Shown: positions 41,872 to 49,336 of the stretch, piece after piece
Position numbering within the stretch: position 1 is the first letter of the stretch
Layout of the letters: each line of letters starts with the position of its first letter
DNA from: Clostridia bacterium
GTDB taxonomy: Bacteria; Bacillota; Clostridia; Christensenellales; Borkfalkiaceae
Direction of reading: 5' to 3'
DNA length: 54,881 nt
NCBI GenBank assembly: GCA_900767815.1
Contig: CAAGAM010000116.1
Coordinates: 1 to 54,881 of the forward strand
Translations under genes and position numbers: made by a program
The notes under the pieces: model-generated
What the model saw: only the letters and a program-made list of their open reading frames with translations
Databases searched by the model: none
What the model was told of the DNA's origin: nothing

Positions 41872-43041
41872 ATGACAACAATTTTAATCGCCGTTATTTT
41901 TACGGCTTTTGTAGGGCTTGGAATCCCCGATTCGCTCGTGGGTTCCGCATGGCCCGCAATTTATCAGGAGCTTGGAATTTCATCGTCGTTAAACTTCTGC
42001 ATGACCATTCCCGTGTCGCTATGCACGATTGCGGCAAGTCTTTTAAGCGGAAAGCTTATCGAGAAATTCGGAACGGGTTTGGTCTCAACTATTTCCACGC
42101 TTTTAACGGCGGGGGCTATTTTTCTGATTTCGATTTCGGATAATTTCATCGCCATGGTGCTTTGCGGAATCCCTTTAGGGTTCGGCGCGGGCGCGATCGA
42201 CTCGGGGCTTAACGGTTTCGTTGCAAGAAACTACTCGGCAAGGGTTATGAATTTTCTGCACGCTTCTTACGGAGTGGGCGTTGCCGTTTCGCCATACCTT
42301 ATTGCGCTCGCAATCGAAAAATATAATTGGCGAACGGGATACAGAATAGTTTTCTTTATTCAGCTTGCGATAACGATTATCATTGCCCTTTCGATTCCGT
42401 TATGGAAAAAAGCAGAAAAAAAAGACGTCGAAAAAGTTACGGAAAGCCGAAAGATATCAACGGGAGAACTACTGAAAACAAAAGGGCTTTTCCCTATTCT
42501 CCTCACGTTTTTCTTCTCCTGTGCAACCGAATTTCTCTTCGGAAGCTGGATGACGACTTTCCTTGTTACGCAAAAGGAAACACTCAAAGAAACCGCCGCG
42601 AAAATACTCACGACGTATTACGTCGGTTTAACTTCGGGAAGGCTTATTTCGGGAGTTATCTCCGATAAGTTAAAGGCAAAAAACGTTATCGCGATTGCAT
42701 ACTGTATTCAAATTTTTGCCGCTTTGACGTTGTTTATCCCGTATAACAACAATATTTTTTACGTCGTAACGGCGTTTCTGCTCGGGTTCGGGGTAGGTCC
42801 CGTATTCCCTAACCTTACGCACCTTACTCCGTCGAACTTCGGATACGAAAAATCGCAAAGAATAATGGGGCTTCAATATGCGGCTTCGAGCAGCGGAGTT
42901 ATGGCGATACCTTTTACTTACGGTCTGCTCTCGTCTGTTTTCACGCATAAGATATTCCCGTTCGTACTAATCGCGGCGATATCGGCGGCTGTGGTCTTCG
43001 CCATAATTTCAAAAAAGATAATAGAAAAAGCAAAGGCTTAA
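41872..43041 (+). CDS. MFS transporter (sugar-porter-like)
   Basis: 389 residues with about twelve membrane helices. The N-terminal VGLGIPDSLVGSAWPAIYQELGI pattern is typical of the small FucP/GlcP-type MFS group, but the substrate is unknown. Helix 4-5 region GFGAGAIDSGLNGFVA and the cytoplasmic loop TSGRLISGVISDKLKAKN are conserved MFS parts. No RBS is evident (TTATT before ATG), so expression may depend on read-through from the ABC genes. Confidence 0.88.
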   Translation: MTTILIAVIFTAFVGLGIPDSLVGSAWPAIYQELGISSSLNFCMTIPVSLCTIAASLLSGKLIEKFGTGLVSTISTLLTAGAIFLISISDNFIAMVLCGIPLGFGAGAIDSGLNGFVARNYSARVMNFLHASYGVGVAVSPYLIALAIEKYNWRTGYRIVFFIQLAITIIIALSIPLWKKAEKKDVEKVTESRKISTGELLKTKGLFPILLTFFFSCATEFLFGSWMTTFLVTQKETLKETAAKILTTYYVGLTSGRLISGVISDKLKAKNVIAIAYCIQIFAALTLFIPYNNNIFYVVTAFLLGFGVGPVFPNLTHLTPSNFGYEKSQRIMGLQYAASSSGVMAIPFTYGLLSSVFTHKIFPFVLIAAISAAVVFAIISKKIIEKAKA

Positions 43042-43095
43042 TATAAACGGATATTGTGAAAAAATGCCGATTGTTTCAAATTTACGCCATTTAGG

Positions 43096-43124
43096 TTGAT
43101 TTTTACGACAATACGTGTTACAAT
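43096..43124 (+). promoter_or_regulatory. sigma-A promoter of rplI
   Basis: TTGATT (43096-43101), 17 bases, TACAAT (43119-43124), 27 bases before the start codon. Confidence 0.75.
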
Positions 43125-43151
43125 TATAGAAAACAAAGGGAGGCTTTTCGT

Positions 43152-43595
43152 ATGAAAGTTATATTACTTGCAGACGTGAAAGGAACAGGCAAAAAAAACG
43201 ACGTTATCGAAGTCAGCGACGGTTACGCGAGAAATTGCCTCTTTAAGAAAAAATTAGCCATCGAAGCGACGAGTACGGAGATAAACGCCGTTCAGAATAA
43301 ACTGAAAGCTCAGGAATTCCATAAAGCGGAAGAAATTAAAAAATGGAAAGAACTTGCCGCGAAAATGAAAAACGCGGAAATAAAATGCACCGTTAAATGC
43401 GGCGAAAACGGAAAGATTTTCGGCAGCGTTACCTCTAAAGAAATTGCGGACAAGCTCGTTGAAGCGGGTTATGACGTGGATAAAAAGAAAATTATCTTAA
43501 AAGAACCTATCAAAACTCCCGGAAATTACGTCGTTGAAGTTAAATTTCTTCCCGACGTATCGACAAAAATCAAGGTATCCGTCAAAGCGGAATAA
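43152..43595 (+). CDS. rplI: 50S ribosomal protein L9
   Basis: 147 residues. N-terminal domain MKVILLADVKGTGKKNDVIEV..GYARNCLFKKK binds 23S rRNA; a long connecting helix and C-terminal domain (GSVTSKEIADKL) follow. GGGAGG lies 9 bases upstream of ATG. It stands alone here with its own promoter and terminator, whereas in many Bacillota it lies beside gdpP or dnaB. Confidence 0.97.
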   Translation: MKVILLADVKGTGKKNDVIEVSDGYARNCLFKKKLAIEATSTEINAVQNKLKAQEFHKAEEIKKWKELAAKMKNAEIKCTVKCGENGKIFGSVTSKEIADKLVEAGYDVDKKKIILKEPIKTPGNYVVEVKFLPDVSTKIKVSVKAE

Positions 43596-43620
43596 AAACT
43601 TAAAATCAAAACTTAAAATA

Positions 43621-43662
43621 AAAGGCGATACGGAGCTTTTTTAGCCCGATATCGCCTTTTTT
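43621..43662 (+). terminator. intrinsic terminator after rplI
   Basis: AAAGGCGATA pairs with TATCGCCTTT over a loop with an additional CGG/CCG pairing, followed by TTTTTTATATT. The P-II operon converges from the other side. Confidence 0.85.
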
Positions 43663-43723
43663 ATATTATTCGGTTTGCCGACAAAGCATATGATAACCCG
43701 CGGCTTCGAACAGTCTCTCACGC

Positions 43724-44038
43724 TCAGTCTCTTATACCGGTAACGTCGGTTACGGGAAGACAAAACGCAATGCCCTGCCCGGGCGTGTCAAGCCCCACTT
43801 TTTGATAAAGCGCATGCAAAACGTCGTCTCTTATTTCTTTTTTGACGAGAATCATGACGATTTCCTTTTCGGGCTGAACGGTTATGTTGAAAAGTTTTTC
43901 GGCTTCCAACGACGCAGTTCCTCTCGCGTTGATCACCGTGCCGCCGCCCGCGCCGAACTCTCTCGCCGCGTCCATAACGACGTCCGAAAATCCGTTGTTT
44001 ACTATACATAAAATTACTTCATGCTTAAAATCCGCCAT
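43724..44038 (-). CDS. P-II-like protein 1 of the DUF1538 operon
   Basis: 104 residues. GlnB-like fold: VILCIVNNGFSDVVMDAAREFGAGGGTVINARG, then FNITVQPEKEIVMILVKKE, ending PGQGIAFCLPVTDVTGIRD, where P-II proteins have their second nucleotide-binding segment. The T-loop region (RGTASLEAEKLF) is short and has no Tyr51-type modification site, so control by uridylylation is unlikely. It follows the other P-II-like gene by 4 bases and the DUF1538 transporter-like gene, so a regulator of that protein is the best inference. Confidence 0.87.
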   Translation of the reverse strand: MADFKHEVILCIVNNGFSDVVMDAAREFGAGGGTVINARGTASLEAEKLFNITVQPEKEIVMILVKKEIRDDVLHALYQKVGLDTPGQGIAFCLPVTDVTGIRD

Positions 44039-44042
44039 ATTC

Positions 44043-44450
44043 TCACCTCACCTGATTACTCAAAAAACTGTAAATCGCAACACCGATAACGCCCGTAAGC
44101 GGAACCGCGTACGCAATGCCACCGCCGCCGCGAACGGTATCGAACTTATCCTGCAAAGCGTCTAAAATATCCTTTTTCTTCTCGTCTCTCGCTATGCTTA
44201 TAAGCACTGCCTTTTCGGTGTATGCGTTTGAAAACGCGCCCGAGTTTTTTTCTGTTCCGTGCGCCGCCATGGCGGTTTGCATGTTTATTTCGAAGGATTG
44301 CAGAAAATCCATATAAAAGTCCGCCTTACCTCTGTTGACGACGGTTACTATCGCAACGAGATTGGATGGGGCTTTGGGGATTCTCGAAATACCTTTCAGA
44401 TTCTGTTCCGCAGCTATTTCCGCGATTTTATTTTTTATTTTGTCTTTCAT
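44043..44450 (-). CDS. P-II-like protein 2 of the DUF1538 operon
   Basis: 135 residues. After about 28 residues of N-terminal extension comes a P-II domain: LVAIVTVVNRGKADFYMDFLQSFEINMQTAMAAHG, AVLISIARDEKKKDILDALQ and a C-terminal GGGGIAYAVPLTGVIGVAIY. It is clearly a paralogue of the 43724-44038 protein (same PxTxVxG ending). No Tyr51-type site is visible. It starts one base after the DUF1538 stop codon. Confidence 0.85.
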   Translation of the reverse strand: MKDKIKNKIAEIAAEQNLKGISRIPKAPSNLVAIVTVVNRGKADFYMDFLQSFEINMQTAMAAHGTEKNSGAFSNAYTEKAVLISIARDEKKKDILDALQDKFDTVRGGGGIAYAVPLTGVIGVAIYSFLSNQVR

Positions 44451-44451
44451 T

Positions 44452-45978
44452 TTACAATTCGAAATTGATTATGTATTCGTCGTCGTAGCTTAAGATTCTC
44501 TTCATCGCGATGCTCTTCCTCATCTTTTTCTGAAGAACGGATTTGAAACCTAAAAGCTGAATGGTGATAAGCGGAGTCATCGCAACCATGGCGACTATCC
44601 CGAATGCGTCCGTTAAAACCCGCGCAGAACCCGAGAAGGTGTAGCACGCGCCGATTGCAAGCGGAAGAATAAAACTCGACGTTAACGGTCCGCTCGCGAC
44701 GCCGCCGGAGTCGAACGCGATAGCCGTGTATATTCCCGGAACGAAGAAAGAAAGGCCTATCGAAATGAGATAACCCGGGACGAGATAATAAAGCACGTTG
44801 AATCCGCAAACTATTCTGAGCATCGAAAGCCCTATCGATATCCCCACGCCGAGACAAAGAGCGATAAGCATCGAAGTTTTTGTGATTCCGCCCGAAGTGA
44901 TTTCGTCAACCTGTTTTGTGAGGACGTGTACCGCCGGCTCGGCAAGAACAACCACCGCACCGAGAACGAAACCGACGGCGATAAGCACGTATTTATTTCC
45001 GACCGCAAGTTCGCATCCGATTTTGTAACCGATGGGCATGAAGCCGATCTGCGCCGCCGACAGGAAAATCAAAAGACCGATAAAGGTGTAAATTACGCCC
45101 ATGCCGATGATTTTCAATTTCTTTAACGGCAATTTAAGGAAAATCAAATCCAGAACGACGAAAAACGCGACAATCAGTCCGAGTGCGATTGCTACCTCTT
45201 TCGCAACCGAGCCGAGCGTTTTTAAAACGACCGCGCCGACGTTCTCCGCTATGGCGTAATCGGGAATCTGATAATTCATGTCGCCTTTGGAGAATATCCC
45301 GAGAATCATAACGGCAAGCATAGGACCGATCGAGCAAAGAGCGACCAGACCGAAGCTGTTTTCGCCCGCCTTTTTGCCGCCGAGCGTACCCGCTATACCG
45401 ACGCCGAGCGCCATTATGAACGGAACGGTTATAGGCCCCGTGGTAACCCCGCCCGAATCGAACGCGAGCGGCAGAAACTCCTCGTTTCCGATAACCAGAA
45501 GCGCGCCGAACGCAAACAAACACATATAAAAGAATATTAGTATATGCGAAAGCGGCGTTCCTTTTATCATTCTGATGACGGAAATCACGAGGAAAAGCCC
45601 TACGCCTATACCCACCGTGACCGTTAAAAGCGTCGGATTGATTTTATCTTTTACCTGCGTCGCGAGAACGGTTAAATCGGGTTCGGCAATCGTTATGAAT
45701 ACGCCCATTACGAAACATACGGCAATAAGCATATGGATTTTTTTGGACTTCGTAAGCCCCGCGCCGATGTGATCGCCCATAGGCGTCATCGCTATATCCG
45801 CGCCGAGATTGAAAAAAGCCATTCCGACAATAAGCGCGACGGACGAAACGAGAAAAACAATCATTTCTTTCGTCGTGAGCGAAATAAGCGGCGTGAAATT
45901 CATCACCAGAACAAGGAGCGCCACGGGCAAAACCGACATCGTCGATTCTTTTAATTTTTCAAGAAAAACCTTTACCAA
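44452..45978 (-). CDS. DUF1538 membrane protein with internal duplication
   Basis: 508 residues from a TTG start at 45978, chosen because AAGGAGG lies 6-7 bases upstream; the longer open frame starts inside a repeat without RBS. About fourteen helices. Two halves repeat each other at a spacing of about 249 residues: AEPDLTVLATQV (98-109) with AEPAVHVLTKQV (346-357), and AFDSGGVTTGP (172-182) with AFDSGGVASGP (421-431). Such duplicated halves with conserved polar Gly/Ser/Asp motifs in the membrane suggest a secondary transporter; the family has no known function. Two P-II-like genes follow immediately. Confidence 0.88.
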   Translation of the reverse strand: MVKVFLEKLKESTMSVLPVALLVLVMNFTPLISLTTKEMIVFLVSSVALIVGMAFFNLGADIAMTPMGDHIGAGLTKSKKIHMLIAVCFVMGVFITIAEPDLTVLATQVKDKINPTLLTVTVGIGVGLFLVISVIRMIKGTPLSHILIFFYMCLFAFGALLVIGNEEFLPLAFDSGGVTTGPITVPFIMALGVGIAGTLGGKKAGENSFGLVALCSIGPMLAVMILGIFSKGDMNYQIPDYAIAENVGAVVLKTLGSVAKEVAIALGLIVAFFVVLDLIFLKLPLKKLKIIGMGVIYTFIGLLIFLSAAQIGFMPIGYKIGCELAVGNKYVLIAVGFVLGAVVVLAEPAVHVLTKQVDEITSGGITKTSMLIALCLGVGISIGLSMLRIVCGFNVLYYLVPGYLISIGLSFFVPGIYTAIAFDSGGVASGPLTSSFILPLAIGACYTFSGSARVLTDAFGIVAMVAMTPLITIQLLGFKSVLQKKMRKSIAMKRILSYDDEYIINFEL

Positions 45979-46022
45979 GCAAGACCTCCTTCCTTTTTTA
46001 ACCTTAAAGACCGCAACGTTTT

Positions 46023-46045
46023 GCAATCACTTACGGCTAAGCGAC
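46023..46045 (-). repeat. second dispersed repeat, copy B
   Basis: The minus strand reads GTCGCTTAGCCGTAAGTGATTG then C. It matches the copy at 32798-32830 at all but two or three positions and sits in the leader of the DUF1538 operon. Confidence 0.6.
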
Positions 46046-46077
46046 TCGGCATTTTCTGTTATACTTTCTTGTTTTAT

Positions 46078-46106
46078 ATATTATCATATATATATCCGAA
46101 AATCAA
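46078..46106 (-). promoter_or_regulatory. probable promoter of the DUF1538/P-II operon
   Basis: On the minus strand TTGATT (46101-46106), 17 bases, TAATAT (46078-46083). It gives a leader of about 95 bases that contains repeat copy B. Confidence 0.6.
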
Positions 46107-46180
46107 GGTAAATACGATAATTTTATGTCGGAATTTAATAAAAAAGATGTGAAACGGTCACCCCGCCTCACATTCGGCAC

Positions 46181-46212
46181 AAAAAAACGAGCTATAATCA
46201 ACTTACAGCCCG
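46181..46212 (-). terminator. intrinsic terminator after thrS
   Basis: ACGAGCT (46188-46194) pairs with AGCCCGT (46206-46212, one wobble), followed on the minus strand by seven T residues. Confidence 0.8.
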
Positions 46213-46254
46213 TTTTTATTATCCGATGATTTTATTTTATCGTTTTAGATTATA

Positions 46255-48162
46255 TCACCACTTTTCCATGGTCTCGACCTGCTTTTTGCAAAGCTCGACG
46301 AAATCTTCGAGCTTCATCTTGCCGACATCGCCCTGACCTCTCTTTCTTATGGCTACCTCGCCGTTTGCGGCTTCCTGCTCGCCGATGACGAGCATGTAAG
46401 GCACTTTTTCAAGCTCGGCGTCTCTTATCTTTTTGCCGATTTTTTCGGGGCGAAGATCGCTTTCGGGGCGCAGACCCGCATCGAATAACTTCTGATAAAC
46501 CTTCTTGCAGTATTCCTCGCTCTTTTCGGAAACGTCCATGATTTTAACCTGAACGGGCGCGAGCCAAAGCGGGAATTTGCCTTCGAAATGCTCGATGAGA
46601 ATACCGATAAATCTCTCGATAGAACCGAATATGACTCTGTGAATCATGATAGGACGGTGCTTTTCGCCGTCTTCGCCGACGTATTCCGCATTGAATCTCT
46701 GGGGAAGCTGGAAGTCGAGCTGAATGGTTCCGCACTGCCACGTTCTGCCGATGGAATCGGTTAAATGGAAGTCGATCTTAGGTCCGTAAAACGCGCCGTC
46801 GCCTTCGTTTACGGTGTAAGGAAGTTTAAGCTCGTCCAGAGCCTCGCGGAGAGCTTCGGTTGCCTGATTCCAATCTTCGTCCGAACCGATGCTGTTGTCG
46901 GGACGAGTGGAAAGCTCTACATGATATTTGAATCCGAAAAGACTGTAAACCTCGTCGATAAGCCTTACGACCCCTTTGATTTCGGGAGTGATCTGCTCGG
47001 GCGTCATATAAATATGCGCGTCATCCTGAGTGAAGCAACGAACTCTCATAAGCCCGTGAAGCTGACCCGATCTTTCGTGACGATGAACGAGACCGAGTTC
47101 GCCAATTCTCATGGGAAGGTCTTTATAACTTCTCGGCTCGAGCTTGTAAATAAGCATTCCGCCCGGGCAGTTCATCGGCTTTATGGCGTAATCTTCATCG
47201 TCCACCTTTGTGGTGTACATGTTTTCTTTATAATGATCCCAATGCCCCGAAGTTTCCCAGAGAGTTCTCGAAAGCATGATGGGCGTGGAAACCTCCACGT
47301 AACCTTCTCTGCGGTGAATTTTTCTCCAGTAATCTATAAGCTCGTTTTTAACAACCATTCCGTTGGGAAGGAAGAAGGGGAAACCTTTTCCTTCGTTCAA
47401 AAGCGCAAAAAGCTTAAGCTCTTTTCCGAGTTTCACGTGGTCGCGCTTTTTAGCCTCTTCAAGCATGGTGAAGTAAGCTTCCATTTCCGATTTTTTGAAA
47501 AACGCGGTGCCGTAAATTCTTGTAAGCATCTTGTTTTTCTCGTTTCCTCTCCAATACGCGCCCGCAATCGAAGTAAGCTTGAATGCCTTTATCATTCCCG
47601 TCGAGGGAAGATGCGGTCCGCGGCAAAGATCGGTGAAATCGCCCTGCTTATAGAAGGAAATCACGCTGTCCTCGGGAAGGTCTTTGATGAGCTGAACTTT
47701 ATACGGCTCTTTGTACTTTTTCATCAAAGCGATTGCTTCTTCTCTCGGAAGCTCGAATCTTTCGATTGCGAGATCGGCTTTGATTATCTTCTTCATTTCT
47801 TCCTCGATTTTGGGAAGATCGTCTATCGTGATAGGCGTTTTGAAATCTATATCATAATAAAATCCCGTGTCGATCGTAGGACCGATCGCAAGCGAGCATG
47901 TGGGGTAAATCGATTTGACTGCCTGCGCGAGAACGTGCGAACAGGTGTGACGATAAATATCGAGAGCTTCGGGATCCTTGGAAGTTACGATAACGACTTC
48001 CGCATCCTTTTCGATGGGATAAGAAAGATCGACGAGCTTACCGTCAACCTTGCCCGCTATCGCATTTCTTCTGAGCCCTTCGCTTATCGCGGAAGCAACG
48101 CCCGCAACGGTTGTAGACCCCGGGAGTTCGAGAACTTTTCCGTCCGTAAGAGTGATTTTCAT
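46255..48162 (-). CDS. thrS: threonyl-tRNA synthetase
   Basis: 635 residues, full length. TGS domain (1-60), editing domain with HTCSHVLAQAVK, class II catalytic core with MNCPGGMLIYK, VHRHERSGQLHGLMRVR (motif 2 region; zinc ligands are the Cys and His residues of the core) and the C-terminal anticodon-binding domain. Controlled by the T-box leader upstream. A YtxC-like gene lies just upstream in the same direction, as in B. subtilis. Confidence 0.98.
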   Translation of the reverse strand: MKITLTDGKVLELPGSTTVAGVASAISEGLRRNAIAGKVDGKLVDLSYPIEKDAEVVIVTSKDPEALDIYRHTCSHVLAQAVKSIYPTCSLAIGPTIDTGFYYDIDFKTPITIDDLPKIEEEMKKIIKADLAIERFELPREEAIALMKKYKEPYKVQLIKDLPEDSVISFYKQGDFTDLCRGPHLPSTGMIKAFKLTSIAGAYWRGNEKNKMLTRIYGTAFFKKSEMEAYFTMLEEAKKRDHVKLGKELKLFALLNEGKGFPFFLPNGMVVKNELIDYWRKIHRREGYVEVSTPIMLSRTLWETSGHWDHYKENMYTTKVDDEDYAIKPMNCPGGMLIYKLEPRSYKDLPMRIGELGLVHRHERSGQLHGLMRVRCFTQDDAHIYMTPEQITPEIKGVVRLIDEVYSLFGFKYHVELSTRPDNSIGSDEDWNQATEALREALDELKLPYTVNEGDGAFYGPKIDFHLTDSIGRTWQCGTIQLDFQLPQRFNAEYVGEDGEKHRPIMIHRVIFGSIERFIGILIEHFEGKFPLWLAPVQVKIMDVSEKSEEYCKKVYQKLFDAGLRPESDLRPEKIGKKIRDAELEKVPYMLVIGEQEAANGEVAIRKRGQGDVGKMKLEDFVELCKKQVETMEKW

Positions 48163-48200
48163 TTTGTTTCTCCTTTGCCTTATTCGGCTTAATCGATATA

Positions 48201-48216
48201 GTTAATCGGCTTATAG
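48201..48216 (-). repeat. dispersed 17-bp motif, copy in the thrS leader
   Basis: The minus strand reads CTATAAGCCGATTAAC, one mismatch from the motif. It lies between the T-box terminator and the thrS start. Confidence 0.6.
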
Positions 48217-48242
48217 GCTGACATTTAAGGTTTTTGACGCGT

Positions 48243-48478
48243 TTTTCGATAAAATAAAACGCCCCTAAACTTATCGTTTAAGGACGAAAATTTACTTTCC
48301 GCGGTTCCACCTTATTTGCCTTGTAAAAAGCCTCTTTATCGTCGCGTTAAGGCGCGACTGCCTCGTCCTCGAAAAGCGGTTTCGTTTGCGTTTTACCCTG
48401 CGCGGCTCTCAGCCGCCCGCGCTCTCTGTACGGTTTATACGGACTACTTGTCTTTCCTTCCGGACATTCAATTTATAC
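48243..48478 (-). promoter_or_regulatory. T-box riboswitch controlling thrS
   Basis: The conserved T-box sequence AAGGTGGAACCGCGG is on the minus strand at 48299-48313. Upstream, Stem I shows AAGTAG, CAGAGAG and a GGCTGAGAGCC arm, then GAAACCGCTTTTCGAG, in which ACC (48378-48380) occupies the specifier position, a threonine codon. Downstream is a terminator hairpin (48260-48270 with 48276-48286, G-U wobbles) followed by TTTTATTTT. Uncharged tRNA-Thr should pair with ACC and favour the antiterminator, raising thrS expression when threonine is short. Confidence 0.95.
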
Positions 48479-48482
48479 CTCT

Positions 48483-48510
48483 ATTATATCCTCCGAAAAA
48501 TATTTGTCAA
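48483..48510 (-). promoter_or_regulatory. consensus sigma-A promoter of the thrS T-box transcript
   Basis: On the minus strand TTGACA (48505-48510), 16 bases, TATAAT (48483-48488). Confidence 0.88.
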
Positions 48511-48580
48511 CCGTTTTCGACATGTTTTTTATTTTTATCCGAGGTATTTTTTTCATCTCTTTAATTTGCGGCGAGCATTT

Positions 48581-49309
48581 TTATAATTCGCCGCGAAAAA
48601 AGATTCTCCCGCCGTAAAAATCACGAAGATATTTTTTATCCGTGTCGGGAATTTCGGAGCCGATCTCCACTCTTCCGCTTGCGGACAAAATAACTTCGCG
48701 CAGAATATTCCCTTCCGACCTTCCGGGAAGGGCGGGCAGAAGTTTGGAACGCTCCAAAAGATTATAGTTTCCGTCGTAAACCCTTCCGCCCTGAACGATC
48801 GCCTTTTTGCTTCTCTTCTCGCCGACGAGGTATCTTACGAATTCGCGAAGCTGTTTATCGGTGAAAACAAGCGGAATGTAACCCGTTATCTCCTCCCACT
48901 TATGCCTTAGCGGCACAAGCCTGAAATTAAAAATACCGTCGATTACGTATTCGTCGAAAATTCTCGTCCGCTTAACGATATATCTTTTATCCTCGTCGAT
49001 ATCGGCGGCGATCAGCGCGCTGTATAAAATTTCGCGCTCGAAATCTTTTAAACCCGAGGCGGGAATATCCTTTTTGAAATAATCGTATTTATACCCGACG
49101 GCGACAACGTCCGCGATTTTATCTTCCGCCTCGCTCCTTATATAATCGACGAAACGTTCGGGGATTTTTATTTTCAGTTCCGCCCTGTCCCCGTTATATT
49201 TTTCGGATATCGCCCCGCCCGTTTCTGAAATTACGTTTTTTAATGCGGCCGAAATATATCTGATTCCGTCCGCTCTTTCTGTTTCATCGGAAATTTTAAT
49301 CAGTCTCAT
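48581..49309 (-). CDS. ytxC: YtxC-like sporulation protein
   Basis: 242 residues, somewhat shorter than typical YtxC (about 280). The central DGIFNFRLVPLRHKWEEITGY, then REFVRYLV, resembles the GF.NFRL..Y segment of the YtxC family, and the position next to thrS is that of ytxC in B. subtilis. Sequence similarity from memory is moderate; context raises the call. YtxC is linked to sporulation but its function is unknown. No clear RBS. It starts 27 bases downstream of the P-type ATPase gene end, so the two are probably cotranscribed. Confidence 0.6.
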   Translation of the reverse strand: MRLIKISDETERADGIRYISAALKNVISETGGAISEKYNGDRAELKIKIPERFVDYIRSEAEDKIADVVAVGYKYDYFKKDIPASGLKDFEREILYSALIAADIDEDKRYIVKRTRIFDEYVIDGIFNFRLVPLRHKWEEITGYIPLVFTDKQLREFVRYLVGEKRSKKAIVQGGRVYDGNYNLLERSKLLPALPGRSEGNILREVILSASGRVEIGSEIPDTDKKYLRDFYGGRIFFRGEL

Positions 49310-49336
49310 AGTTATAGTGTATGCTTATTTTTATTT

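Noticed and set aside
46765..48192. 475-residue open frame antisense to thrS
   Set aside because: Covers a complete, conserved thrS gene and has no recognisable protein features.
48163..48580. Short open frames in the thrS leader
   Set aside because: They lie in the T-box RNA on the opposite strand and have no coding features.
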